IMG/VR virus record: IMGVR_UViG_3300048586_000179
Span: 1 to 64,000 of that record
From: a virus
Direction: 5' to 3' (one strand)
DNA length: 64,000 bases
Made by a program: the position numbers and the translations under genes. The notes beneath the pieces were generated by a model that saw nothing but the letters and a program-made list of their open reading frames with translations, had not been told where the DNA came from and made no database searches. This document shows, one piece after another, positions 1 to 7,314 of the stretch. Position 1 is the stretch's first letter, and every line of letters begins with the position of its first letter.

Positions 1-37
1 CGGCCTCCGCGCTCAGTTGCCCCACCGTCTTATCCAT
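1..37 (-). CDS. N-terminal fragment of an unknown protein
   Basis: Only the first 12 codons are in the window, starting MDKTVGQLSAEA at the ATG complementary to 35-37. The start overlaps the stop of the upstream J-domain-like gene by 8 bases, and GAGGGAG lies about 7 bases before the ATG, so translational coupling is likely. Nothing can be said about function. Confidence 0.6.
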   Translation of the reverse strand, partial: MDKTVGQLSAEA

Positions 38-638
38 TGTCCTGCTCCCTCGCCTTCAGCTCAGCCAGGCCCTCGTCCCGGGCCACATTCAGACGCAGCC
101 GCGCCTCGTCACTTCCGACAGTGGGCAAGTCCCGCATCAGGCGCTTCCAGACCGCGTCGATCACCAGCTCGCTGGTGTGCCGGGGGATACCCAAGACCTC
201 CCACCACGGCTCCTCTGGCGGCTCTGCTGTAGGCGCTGGCAAGGCCAGGAAGCCGGTGAAGGCCGCGTCGGTGATCGCGGTGCAGCCCCGCATCTCGGGC
301 CCGCGCATGTCCCTGATCGAAAGGCCGATGGCGCGGATGTTCTTCCAGACCCGGTCATAGGTGTCGCAGGGGATGCAGATCTGTTGCCCCTTGCGGGTGA
401 AGTAGACCGCCACCCCCGGATCGTTGGGCTCCCGGGCATTGGAGTAAGGCATGCCGTCGCGGCGGGTGGGCACATTCGACGACACGATCAGGTCCTTGCC
501 GCCGGACAGGAAGACCTCCTTGACGAGGTCTTCCGTCGCCCTGCCGGGCGTGACCTGGAAGCTCCCCAAGACGCGCTTTTGCGCGGGGGTGCGGGGGACG
601 TGGTGCGGCCACTGCAGGGGGAAGGCGTCGACGGTCAT
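30..638 (-). CDS. J-domain-like phage protein
   Basis: 202 residues from the ATG at 636-638, which has GGGGGAA just upstream; an in-frame GTG 12 bases earlier has no ribosome site. The C-terminal ~55 residues (about 145-195) start PWWEVLGIP and follow the helical pattern of a DnaJ J-domain, but the HPD tripeptide needed to stimulate Hsp70 ATPase is absent. J-like domains are known in phage proteins and may modulate host chaperones. The start overlaps the previous stop as ATGA. The N-terminal 140 residues are not recognised. Confidence 0.7.
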   Translation of the reverse strand: MTVDAFPLQWPHHVPRTPAQKRVLGSFQVTPGRATEDLVKEVFLSGGKDLIVSSNVPTRRDGMPYSNAREPNDPGVAVYFTRKGQQICIPCDTYDRVWKNIRAIGLSIRDMRGPEMRGCTAITDAAFTGFLALPAPTAEPPEEPWWEVLGIPRHTSELVIDAVWKRLMRDLPTVGSDEARLRLNVARDEGLAELKAREQDNG

Positions 639-760
639 TTCTTCCCCCACAGGATCAGCCAGAAGCCGACATGGATGAGGTTGCGGTAGGGTGCATCGGC
701 GTGGCTCGCGCGGTAGCGGCGCGGGATCCAGCGCCAGGTGAGGATCCGGGCGAAGGTCAT
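635..760 (-). CDS. small basic protein with a hydrophobic C-terminus
   Basis: 41 residues starting MTFARILTWRW, with an Arg/Trp-rich N-terminal half and a hydrophobic stretch near the end (HVGFWLILWG) that could be one short membrane segment. Both ends overlap their neighbours by ATGA, the signature of a coupled operon, which is the main reason for calling so small a frame a gene. Function unknown. Confidence 0.6.
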   Translation of the reverse strand: MTFARILTWRWIPRRYRASHADAPYRNLIHVGFWLILWGKK

Positions 761-1011
761 TCGTCGCTGCTCCCTGCGAAAAGCCGTGGCGGCCGCGCCC
801 TGCGCGGCAAGGTCTTCGGGCGACGCATCGGCCTGATGTGGAAGGGCGACGACTGGTGATCCGGGAACCGCAGCACGAGGCTCTGGATGGCGGGATGACC
901 CATCACCATCAGGTCCTCAGCCGTGGCACCGTAGACCACGATGTCGAAGGCTGGCAGAAGCGTGGCCTTGTCGAACATCATCACCCGCGCTGCTTTTTCG
1001 TGGTCGATCAC
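757..1011 (-). CDS. unknown protein, GTG start
   Basis: 84 residues starting at GTG (1009-1011) as MIDHEKAARVMMFDKATL. The GTG overlaps the stop of the upstream ribbon-helix-helix gene as GTGA, and its own stop overlaps the next ATG as ATGA. Residues about 22-38 (FDIVVYGATAEDLMVMG) are hydrophobic and the C-terminus is Arg/Pro-rich. Family not recognised. Confidence 0.6.
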   Translation of the reverse strand: MIDHEKAARVMMFDKATLLPAFDIVVYGATAEDLMVMGHPAIQSLVLRFPDHQSSPFHIRPMRRPKTLPRRARPPRLFAGSSDE

Positions 1012-1169
1012 GATGACGCCCCCCGGGCCAGCTGCAGGGCAGCCATCCGCACGAACGTGCCAGCCTGCAAACCCTCGCTTGCGGCCGCCACGACAATCTC
1101 GGCCTTCTCCCCCTCGGTGAGGCTGACCTCGATGCGTTCGGTCCTTCTCTGATCCGGTGTCTTGCTCAT
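1008..1169 (-). CDS. ribbon-helix-helix DNA-binding protein
   Basis: 53 residues. RIEVSLTEGEKAEI followed by two predicted helices up to RMAALQLARG matches the Arc/MetJ/CopG (MobC-like) fold: a beta strand that reads the major groove, then two dimerising helices. GAGAGGAC lies 5-6 bases before the ATG. It is the first gene of a four- or five-gene overlapping operon and could regulate it. A terminator at 1224-1253 separates it from the gene upstream, and TTGACT at 1215-1220 (complement) is a possible -35 element without a clear -10. Confidence 0.75.
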   Translation of the reverse strand: MSKTPDQRRTERIEVSLTEGEKAEIVVAAASEGLQAGTFVRMAALQLARGASS

Positions 1170-1223
1170 GGTGTCCTCTCTTTCGCTGACCTATGTTCCC
1201 GTAATTCGCCGGGAAGTCAACAT

Positions 1224-1253
1224 AAAAGACCCGGCATCTTTCGATGCCGGGTC
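1224..1253 (-). terminator. intrinsic terminator
   Basis: Perfect 11-bp stem GACCCGGCATC / GATGCCGGGTC with a GAAA loop (reading leftward), followed by TTTTATG. It ends the 1297-1944 transcript. Confidence 0.9.
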
Positions 1254-1296
1254 AGGTCGCGGGGTAGGATGTCGCCAACCCCCGCGAGGGAACAAC

Positions 1297-1944
1297 TTAC
1301 CGCAGCTTGAAGCGCGCCTTGCAGGCCGACAGCTCGGCGTTGCGGGCTTCCTGCGTGGTCGGGCGGAACTTGATCGTGTTGCCCACCTTCTCGCACTTGG
1401 CACCCCAGCCGGTATTGGTGCCTGCACTCTTCGACGAGGCGGCGACCGGCTTCGACCAGTCCTTCTTGGCGGCGGCGCGGCGCTCTTCCTTGGTCGTGCA
1501 GTCTACCAGGCCAGCAGCCTCCATGGCGCTGCAGGCGGCGGGATCCCGGGCGGCAAGCATGAGCTGCGCGGCCTTGTACGCCTTGGCGTCACCCGCTGCG
1601 CCCATGACCATCAGCATGCAGGCGCTGTCGACCTTCATGCCGCCAGCTCCAGCGCCGGAACCGATGACGCTGACCTGGAACGTGGCTGGGGAATAGGCGC
1701 AAGGGTGCCCGCCGCCGAGCGCCAGACCGCCTAGGGAGGGGGCGGTGGCGACTTCCTGGTAGACACGGTTGTCTTCGCCGGGCTTCTGTCCATAGTTGTT
1801 GATCTGCGATCCGGCAATCGCCCCGGTGGTGACGTCGACTTCCGAACTGGCCGCGCTACCTGCGACGCTGGACGAGGATTGCGCCAGGATCGGGCCCGCA
1901 TACAGCAGGGCCAGCGAGGCGCAGATGGTGAGAACGATCTTCAT
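1297..1944 (-). CDS. exported protein of unknown function
   Basis: 215 residues from the ATG at 1942-1944, with AGGAGACC about 8 bases upstream; an earlier in-frame start lacks support. Residues 1-22 are a Sec signal peptide (basic start, hydrophobic core, AGPILAQ cleavage region). The mature part is Ser/Ala/Gly-rich at first, then has a Cys-containing region (six Cys) and a Lys/Arg-rich tail. It would act in the host periplasm or envelope. Family not recognised. Confidence 0.8.
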   Translation of the reverse strand: MKIVLTICASLALLYAGPILAQSSSSVAGSAASSEVDVTTGAIAGSQINNYGQKPGEDNRVYQEVATAPSLGGLALGGGHPCAYSPATFQVSVIGSGAGAGGMKVDSACMLMVMGAAGDAKAYKAAQLMLAARDPAACSAMEAAGLVDCTTKEERRAAAKKDWSKPVAASSKSAGTNTGWGAKCEKVGNTIKFRPTTQEARNAELSACKARFKLR

Positions 1945-2049
1945 GGGGGTGGTCTCCTGCATGAGGGGGAAGGGTGAGGGTGAGGCGCGTGCGCCTCACC
2001 CGATCTCGTCACCAGAGCCAACCGCGCCAGCGGTCAGCATCGGCTCTGG

Positions 2050-2436
2050 TCAGGGCTGAAAAACCCCGAGGCCGCCGAAGGCGAAGGCCGCCGAGCCGGC
2101 AGCGCCAGCCGAGGACGAACCCGAGAAGCCGCCAGCGCCGCCCTGCGAAGCCGAGCCATTGATGGCGGTGTTGGTCCCGGTCGAGACCGTCGAAGTGGTG
2201 GCACCCGACAGCAGGCCGATGGTGCCGCCGATGCCGATGCCCGCCGAGTAGTTGCGGTTGGACACCAGCGAGCCGGTCACGGCGACGCCGTTGCCGAGCG
2301 AGCCAGCGCCACCCAGGGTCGAGAACTGGTGGCCAGCCTCGGACTGCGAGACAGCGCCGGTGCCGAGAACGACCTCAGCCGAGAGAACAGCCGCCGACAG
2401 GAAGAGCGCGGCGGTCGAGAGCAGAATTTTCTTCAT
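2050..2436 (-). CDS. small exported Gly/Ser-rich protein
   Basis: 128 residues from MKKILLSTAALFLSAAVLSAE, a clear signal peptide cleaved near residue 19. The remainder is low-complexity and rich in Gly, Ser, Ala and Thr with no Cys, resembling repetitive surface or adhesin-like proteins. GGAGACCACC precedes the ATG. It is the second exported protein in tandem with the 1297-1944 product, suggesting early modification of the envelope. A degenerate copy of the GGTCCC element lies about 25 bases upstream (about 2463-2478). Confidence 0.75.
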   Translation of the reverse strand: MKKILLSTAALFLSAAVLSAEVVLGTGAVSQSEAGHQFSTLGGAGSLGNGVAVTGSLVSNRNYSAGIGIGGTIGLLSGATTSTVSTGTNTAINGSASQGGAGGFSGSSSAGAAGSAAFAFGGLGVFQP

Positions 2437-2540
2437 GGTGGTCTCCTTGCAAGTGCTGCCCTGGATAGGGACCCCCGGGTCGGGCAGCTTCACCCCAGGG
2501 GAAAGACGATGATCCGAGACATGGGATCACGCAAGCGTGT

Positions 2541-2816
2541 TCAGGCGACGGCGACCCAATCCTCTGCCAGCATGTCGGTCTGGCTGGCGAGCCAGGGCAC
2601 ATACTTACCGTCCGCCGTCCGCATTCCGATCCACGGCAGGAGCGGAAGCTCCTCGAGGGTGGCGGGTTGGTTGGCCATCCCGAAGCCGTGGATTATGTAC
2701 GTCCCCGCGACAGGCGTGGTCAGGGAAAGCCACATGCCCTTGCCGTTCCAGCCTTCGCGGGCGACCTTGAAGCCCGACTTCAGTTCTTCCAGTGCCCAGC
2801 CAAATGTTCCGTCCAT
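2541..2816 (-). CDS. tad2: Tad2-like anti-Thoeris protein (DUF2829)
   Basis: 91 residues. The whole DUF2829 pattern is visible: FGWALEELKSGFKVAREGWNG near the start, GKGMWLSL, then MRTADGKYVPWLASQ and TDMLAEDW at the end. Tad2 proteins of this family bind and sequester the cyclic-ADPR-type signal made by Thoeris TIR proteins, blocking that defence. The ATG overlaps the stop of the upstream gene as TAATG, and AAGGGA lies about 10 bases upstream. Length is typical. Anti-defence activity is inferred from family membership. Confidence 0.85.
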   Translation of the reverse strand: MDGTFGWALEELKSGFKVAREGWNGKGMWLSLTTPVAGTYIIHGFGMANQPATLEELPLLPWIGMRTADGKYVPWLASQTDMLAEDWVAVA

Positions 2817-3688
2817 TACGCTGCGATCCCTTCGTTTCGATTGTTGCGTTTGCGGGCGAGGTAGCGGTGCAGGACGACCCCGAACTCGGGATCCCCGCGC
2901 CAGTGCCCCTCGATCCAGATCTTCCACTGGCCGTGCATCATCTGCCCATGCAGCGAGGTGGGTGAGACGCGCCAATGCCCCGAGACGAAGTGCAGCGCCT
3001 TGCCGTGCTCCCCCGGCTGGTGGGGCCGGTTCATGCCCGCCGTGACGGACCGGGTGACGGTCACGTTGGTCAGCTTCACCGTCTTGCCGCTGCGCTCCAG
3101 GCGACGCCGCGCTGCGCGCGGCAGCGCGCCTTGGGTGCGGGCCGCGATGGGCATGGCCAGGAACTCGCAGGCCGCAGAGACGTAGCGCCCAATCGCCACC
3201 GCCTCCGTCGGCGCGGCAGGGTCGATGACCGCGCCCACCCGAAACTCATGGAGGGGGCGCACTCGGTTCTGCGGCAGGCGCTCGTCCATCCATTCGTCCT
3301 TTTCGAGGATGGAGATTGCCCGGAGTTCCGCCGCGGACAGGTTCCCTTCCACCATCCGAACCTGAAGCTTGGCGGCAGTCTCACGCATGATCGAGACGAT
3401 CTTGTTGTGCAGGAGGTGGCCTGCGAAGGTGCAGCGCAGGCTCCCGTCGCCGCGGTCCTCGGCATAGATACCGAAGCTGCTCTCCCGGTCCTCGCCGCCG
3501 GAGACATAGAAGAGCGTGTGGCGGGCCGGAAGCCGACCGCCCTGCAGCATCGGGGCGTCAGCCTCCATGGCCGCCTCGACCATCTCGTCGACGAAGGGCA
3601 CGACAGCCGTCATGTCGTAGATCTGCGTGTCGACCGTCAGGATGCCCGCTTCCAGCCAGCGCTCGACATTGGTGGCCAGGTCAGACAT
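2816..3688 (-). CDS. conserved phage protein, unknown function
   Basis: 290 residues from MSDLATNVERWLEAG. The N-terminal half is mixed alpha/beta. The C-terminal region (about 245-285) carries HFVSGHWR, then WKIWIEGHWRGD and an Arg/Lys-rich end, a His/Trp/Arg-rich pattern suggestive of nucleic-acid binding. The start overlaps the previous stop by 8 bases and its stop overlaps the Tad2 start. No catalytic motif is recognised. Confidence 0.7.
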   Translation of the reverse strand: MSDLATNVERWLEAGILTVDTQIYDMTAVVPFVDEMVEAAMEADAPMLQGGRLPARHTLFYVSGGEDRESSFGIYAEDRGDGSLRCTFAGHLLHNKIVSIMRETAAKLQVRMVEGNLSAAELRAISILEKDEWMDERLPQNRVRPLHEFRVGAVIDPAAPTEAVAIGRYVSAACEFLAMPIAARTQGALPRAARRRLERSGKTVKLTNVTVTRSVTAGMNRPHQPGEHGKALHFVSGHWRVSPTSLHGQMMHGQWKIWIEGHWRGDPEFGVVLHRYLARKRNNRNEGIAA

Positions 3689-4142
3689 GCCGCCACCCCA
3701 TGAAGTCACAGGTGTTCCGCAGGATCTGCGCCAGCATCGGGTCGATCTGGTACTTCTCGATCGAGTGGGTGAGGTTAATGGCGCTCTCCCGGCCACGCTC
3801 AGATGCCGCCTTCCAGTCGCAGATCATCTCGACCACGTCGATGAGGCTCATGCCGGCGATGCCGTTCTGGTAGTGCTCGGGGTGGTGCGGGTTTCTGGCG
3901 TAGTGGTGCTTCAGCATCGGGGCCAGGAGCGCGGTGCGGCGGGAGTATTCCTCGCTGCCGTAGGGCGCCGGACCCTCGCGGTCGATCAAGTCCTGCATCT
4001 CCTGCAGCGGTCCTGCCTCGATGGGCTCGAACTTCGATCTGTCGTGGTGGATGGCACGCGACGCCAGGAGCATCCGGAACTCACCAAGGATCTCGCCGAC
4101 CCGGGCAATGTGTGCTGTCGTAACTTCGTTGGCGGTAGGCAT
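3681..4142 (-). CDS. DUF5662-like protein
   Basis: 153 residues. HHDRSKFEP near residue 32 and HHYARNPHHPEHY near residue 79, followed by SLIDVVEMICDWKAA, form the conserved His/Asp pattern of the DUF5662 family, which resembles HD-type metal-binding proteins; activity is not established. GAGGGAG precedes the ATG. A sigma70-like promoter (TTGCGA, 17-base spacer, TAGGGT; 4166-4194, complement) and an operator-like motif lie directly upstream. Confidence 0.75.
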   Translation of the reverse strand: MPTANEVTTAHIARVGEILGEFRMLLASRAIHHDRSKFEPIEAGPLQEMQDLIDREGPAPYGSEEYSRRTALLAPMLKHHYARNPHHPEHYQNGIAGMSLIDVVEMICDWKAASERGRESAINLTHSIEKYQIDPMLAQILRNTCDFMGWRHV

Positions 4143-4165
4143 GAACAGTCTCCCTCTTGATCTGA

Positions 4166-4194
4166 ACCCTATAGAAGTGCCCTCAGTTTCGCAA
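4166..4194 (-). promoter_or_regulatory. sigma70-like promoter for the 4142 to 2541 operon
   Basis: Leftward: TTGCGA (4189-4194), 17-base spacer, TAGGGT (4166-4171). The spacer and -35 are covered by the AGTGCCCTCA motif, so a repressor bound there would block it. Confidence 0.6.
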
Positions 4195-4196
4195 GA
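4176..4196 (+). promoter_or_regulatory. operator-like repeat, site A
   Basis: AGTGCCCTCAGTTTCGC followed by AAGA. 19 of 21 bases match site B at 8989-9009. It sits between the divergent repressor gene and its neighbour. Confidence 0.6.
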
Positions 4197-4208
4197 ACCT
4201 TGTGATGG

Positions 4209-4237
4209 TTGCCGGACCTATTTTCGCAGGCTATGTT
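4209..4237 (+). promoter_or_regulatory. sigma70 promoter of the repressor gene
   Basis: TTGCCG (4209-4214), 17-base spacer, TATGTT (4232-4237). The predicted start about 7 bases on coincides with the ATG at 4244, implying a leaderless mRNA. Confidence 0.65.
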
Positions 4238-4243
4238 TTAGGC

Positions 4244-4540
4244 ATGACGTTCATCATGTGGATCAGAAGTCAGCCAGATCCGAGGCTCACCACCTGGGCT
4301 TCGCGACTAGGTACGTCTGCTGGTTACCTCCACGACCTGCTGGCAGGTCGGAGACGACCGAGCGAGAAGATGCGGCAAGAGATTGAGCGTCTGACGGAGG
4401 GTGCCGTCCCGGCTTCCTCCTGGGAGGCCTCCCGAACTGATAATCCCACGCCCGGTACAGGTGGGAGCGATACGGCACCACCTGCCCCTTCAGTAGCCGG
4501 TCGCGATAAACCTTCGCTTCCTGCAGCTGGTCTGTGGTGA
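4244..4540 (+). CDS. Cro/CI-like HTH repressor
   Basis: 98 residues, the only rightward gene in the left arm. Residues about 15-50 (LTTWASRLGTSAGYLHDLL, then AGRRRPSEKMRQEIERL) form an XRE-type helix-turn-helix; the C-terminal half is a Pro/Gly-rich tail. It has its own well-spaced sigma70 promoter and likely a leaderless transcript, as lambda cI has from PRM. Its 3' half overlaps the opposing 4287-4661 gene by 254 bases. The intergenic AGTGCCCTCA motif is a candidate operator. ATG 4256 is an alternative start. Confidence 0.75.
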   Translation: MTFIMWIRSQPDPRLTTWASRLGTSAGYLHDLLAGRRRPSEKMRQEIERLTEGAVPASSWEASRTDNPTPGTGGSDTAPPAPSVAGRDKPSLPAAGLW

Positions 4541-4661
4541 GCGGGGTATAGACCCCGCTCGGATCAATCGTCGGGTCACCAGCCATCTGCCCTAGTGCGT
4601 GCAGAAACCCATCCAGCTCCTCGAGGCAGGGACGGCTGCGCAGGAACGCGGTCAGGTTCAT
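4287..4661 (-). CDS. unknown protein convergent with the repressor gene
   Basis: 124 residues from MNLTAFLRSRPCLEELDGFL; the start overlaps the previous stop as ATGA. The first ~75 residues look like a normal folded protein (LTTDQLQEAKVYRDRLL). The last ~50 residues are basic, low-complexity and antisense to the repressor HTH, so the C-terminus may be a by-product of the overlap. Function unknown. Confidence 0.6.
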   Translation of the reverse strand: MNLTAFLRSRPCLEELDGFLHALGQMAGDPTIDPSGVYTPLTTDQLQEAKVYRDRLLKGQVVPYRSHLYRAWDYQFGRPPRRKPGRHPPSDAQSLAASSRSVVSDLPAGRGGNQQTYLVAKPRW

Positions 4662-4972
4662 CCTTCGCGCCTCTGGTGTGCATCCAGAACCTTGCCGACC
4701 TCATCCATTGCTACATTGATGATAGCTTGCGTCAGGCGCTGGATGAGGTCGGCATCCAAATCCCGGGTCTTCATGTTGACGGCGTTCTGCTGCATCAGGA
4801 AGTTGGCCATCGAGGCTCCTGCCAGTTGCAGGGCCAGGCACTCCATGCATATCCCGGCTTTCTTGGCGCTTATGCCGACTGCCTCTATCGTGGTGCGGGC
4901 GATCTCGGGGATCAGGTCATGCCGACGGTCGCCACCGCCGCCACCCCCGTGGTTATGTTGATCAAGCGGCAT
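4658..4972 (-). CDS. unknown protein with a His/Gly-rich N-terminus
   Basis: 104 residues from MPLDQHNHGGGGGG (ATG 4970-4972), overlapping the upstream stop as TGATG. After a flexible N-terminus come two helical stretches (IARTTIEAVGISAKKAG; DADLIQRLTQAIINVAMDEVG). The single CMEC could bind metal. Part of the 5814 to 4287 overlapping operon. Function unknown. Confidence 0.65.
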   Translation of the reverse strand: MPLDQHNHGGGGGGDRRHDLIPEIARTTIEAVGISAKKAGICMECLALQLAGASMANFLMQQNAVNMKTRDLDADLIQRLTQAIINVAMDEVGKVLDAHQRREG

Positions 4973-5259
4973 CAGTGCATCCTTCCTGCCTTCTGTTGCA
5001 ACCGCCAAGCCTGTTCGGCCTTGCCGATCAGGTCAACCGCATCCCCAAGCTCTCTCTCAATGCCGGGGTCGTTCGGGTTGACCTTTGATACCCCCATCAC
5101 CGCCAGGATGAGGGCCATGGGGGCAAGGTCCTCCTTTCGCATCCCCTCGACCCGACGGGCGGCCTCGAGGGATTTCTCGAAAAGGTCACGATCGACCTTG
5201 AGCATGGCCGCGCCGATCTCGCGGGCCTCCTCGATGGTCATGCGCAGACGATCCACCAT
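4972..5259 (-). CDS. helical unknown protein
   Basis: 95 residues, strongly helical with many charged heptads (TIEEAREIGAAMLKVDRDL; SLEAARRVEGM). There is one base between this start and the stop of the 5261-5464 gene. No family recognised. Confidence 0.65.
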   Translation of the reverse strand: MVDRLRMTIEEAREIGAAMLKVDRDLFEKSLEAARRVEGMRKEDLAPMALILAVMGVSKVNPNDPGIERELGDAVDLIGKAEQAWRLQQKAGRMH

Positions 5260-5260
5260 G

Positions 5261-5464
5261 TCAGAAGTCCTCCCTCAGGAACTCGGCCTTGGAAAAGGCT
5301 TGCCGAAAGGAGTGAACCTCGGAGGCGCTGATGGTCAGGTCGCCACACTTGGCCCAGGTCTCCTGTCCCGTGCGGCGCGAGAAGACCCGAAGGTGGACAT
5401 GTCCACCAGCCTCCTTGTAGCGCACGCGGTACTCGTGATGCACTTGTCCAAACAGGGCGCTCAT
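5261..5464 (-). CDS. small beta-rich protein
   Basis: 67 residues. VRYKEAGGHVHLRVFS and ETWAKCGDLTISASE look like antiparallel strands followed by a helix, similar in size and pattern to single-domain phage accessory proteins. The start overlaps the previous stop as ATGA. Function unknown. Confidence 0.65.
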   Translation of the reverse strand: MSALFGQVHHEYRVRYKEAGGHVHLRVFSRRTGQETWAKCGDLTISASEVHSFRQAFSKAEFLREDF

Positions 5465-5814
5465 ACCATGATCTCCGGTGGGGTTGGGATCGCCACGTTC
5501 TGCGGCCGCCAGAGGTGGAGGCAGAAGGGGTGGCGACTGATGTGGTCATTGACCGGGGCGTGCAGCTCCATCGCCCACTCGTCTTCGCGGAAGAAGGTCT
5601 GCTTGATCGCCTTCATCTCGTCGTAGAGTGGGCAGCGGTACGACAGGCTGACGCTGACGTGATCCCACCCGAGACCGTTGGACGCAACCACCAGGATGTC
5701 GCCAAGCTGCGCGGCGATGACCCATGACCCCTCGACGTCGAGCGACGGCCCGGCCTCGTGGATGGTGGCGCCAGCCCTTTCCAGCTTGCCAAGGATTTCG
5801 ATCATCGACCTCAT
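5461..5814 (-). CDS. conserved phage protein with GWDHVSVS and LHLWRP motifs
   Basis: 117 residues from MRSMIEILGKLE; the ATG at 5812-5814 overlaps the helicase stop as ATGA. GWDHVSVSLSYRCPLYDEM, an FF(R)EDEW region and ISRHPFCLHLWRPQN form a pattern I recognise in small proteins encoded beside helicase or DNA-modification genes in many phages. Its biochemical role is not known. Confidence 0.75.
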   Translation of the reverse strand: MRSMIEILGKLERAGATIHEAGPSLDVEGSWVIAAQLGDILVVASNGLGWDHVSVSLSYRCPLYDEMKAIKQTFFREDEWAMELHAPVNDHISRHPFCLHLWRPQNVAIPTPPEIMV

Positions 5815-7313
5815 ACGATGAACTCCCGGATCCCGTCGATGTTGCGACGGCTGATGTCTTCTTTCCGTGCCAGCGCCTGCATCACCTTCCCCTCGGCGGT
5901 GCCGGGCGTCACGAGGTCCCAGATGCGGACCTGCCGCGTCTGGCCCATCCGGTCGGTGCGCTTGATCGACTGCCATCGCGCCTCAGCCGAGAAGGTGTTG
6001 GCCATGTAGATGTTGGCCGCGGCGTGCTGCAGGTTCAGCCCCACGCCCATGCCCGACCCCTGGTTGCCGATCAGGATGCCGTTCGGCGTGGCCTCCCAGG
6101 CGGCCACGCTGTCCGAGCCGTTGTAGAGGAAGAACGGCCGGTCCCCGCCAGGCAGACCGCGCTCCGCGCGGTCGTTCAGCTCGATGAGCATGATCTGCTG
6201 CTGCGCCCGGAAGGGCGCCCAGACCAGCACCGGCTCATCCAGCTGATCGAGAAGGTCCAGCGTGGCCTCGACCTTGTTCGAGCCCAGCGGCTGCCACGCC
6301 CCCTCCTCGTGGTTGGGATCCTCACGGTAGAGGAAGCCCGAGGCGATCTGCATGAGCTTGCCCAACTGGACCAGCGCGTTCTGCGCGGTGATGACCCCAC
6401 CATCGATCTGGGCGATGAGGGCGTTCTCCATGAGGTGGTACTGCGCCGCTTGCGAGGCGGTCATGGGCGTCGGCACCTCGATGATGTCCGGCTCCTCCAT
6501 CACGGCGAACTCGCTGGACTTGATCCGGGTGACGTAAGGGGCGACCCGTTCATGCAGGTGCGCCTCGTTCCGATAGCCCACGATGATCTTGGCGCGCGGG
6601 TTCGAGGGGAGTTCCCTGGTGATGCAGTAGTGGCTCTTGAAGCCCATGAAGCCGTAGGTGTGGACCTTGTTCTTGCTGCCCATCCGGATCGGCTCATGGG
6701 GCCAACCCAGGCCGGGGATGCAGGTCTCGTACTGGCTCCACAGATCCTCGAGGCCGCGCAGGAGAGGCGTGCCCGACAGGATACGACGGAAGCGGGCGCG
6801 CAGCGCCCAGCGCATCGTTTCCTTGGTCCGGTCCGCGGTCGGAGACTTGATCTTGTGGCTCTCGTCGACCACCAGCAGGTAGCGCGGGTAGATCGCCACG
6901 AAAGCCTCCAGCATGGCTTCGCCATCCTTGGTGCGGAGCGCTTCGTAGTTGATGGCAAAGACGCCGAGCGGTTCGGCGAAGAGGAGCTTGCGTGGCTTGA
7001 GGAAGTCCCCCAGCTTGCGCTTGCCGGCGCGGTTGTGGTGACCCTTCCACCAGACCCCACACCACTCGGGGAACTGCTGGTCGATCCACTGCTCATGCAC
7101 CCCGTTCGGCGCGATGACGATGACGCCGTCAATAAGACCTTCGGCGTACATCCGGCCCGCGTCCGCGATCGAGAGGAAGGTCTTGCCGCCGCCGGGATCC
7201 ACGAAGTAGCAGTGCCCCTCGTGCCCCCAGGCCTCAGCCAGGGCGCGTACCTGGTGCGAGCGCGCCTTGCCCTTGACGGGGTACTTGTCGTCGGTCGTGA
7301 ACTCTGGAACCAC
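5811..7313 (-). CDS. SNF2-type DEAD/DEAH helicase
   Basis: 500 residues from GTG 7311-7313, chosen because it lies 1 base after the upstream stop with GGAG 7 bases before it. Walker A is DPGGGKTF (K44, T45); Walker B is VVDESH at 150-153; motif III is SGTPLL; the C-terminal RecA lobe ends with motif VI, QSIKRTDRMGQ. The SF2/SNF2 architecture implies ATP-driven translocation on double-stranded DNA. Such phage helicases act in replication, recombination or removal of bound proteins; the exact role here is unknown. Confidence 0.9.
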   Translation of the reverse strand: MVPEFTTDDKYPVKGKARSHQVRALAEAWGHEGHCYFVDPGGGKTFLSIADAGRMYAEGLIDGVIVIAPNGVHEQWIDQQFPEWCGVWWKGHHNRAGKRKLGDFLKPRKLLFAEPLGVFAINYEALRTKDGEAMLEAFVAIYPRYLLVVDESHKIKSPTADRTKETMRWALRARFRRILSGTPLLRGLEDLWSQYETCIPGLGWPHEPIRMGSKNKVHTYGFMGFKSHYCITRELPSNPRAKIIVGYRNEAHLHERVAPYVTRIKSSEFAVMEEPDIIEVPTPMTASQAAQYHLMENALIAQIDGGVITAQNALVQLGKLMQIASGFLYREDPNHEEGAWQPLGSNKVEATLDLLDQLDEPVLVWAPFRAQQQIMLIELNDRAERGLPGGDRPFFLYNGSDSVAAWEATPNGILIGNQGSGMGVGLNLQHAAANIYMANTFSAEARWQSIKRTDRMGQTRQVRIWDLVTPGTAEGKVMQALARKEDISRRNIDGIREFIV

Positions 7314-7314
7314 G

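Noticed and set aside
1945-2049. GGGTGAGGCGC/GCGCCTCACCC hairpin as a terminator
   Set aside because: Strong stem but no T-run on either strand; left unassigned, possibly an mRNA-stabilising structure after the 2050-2436 gene.
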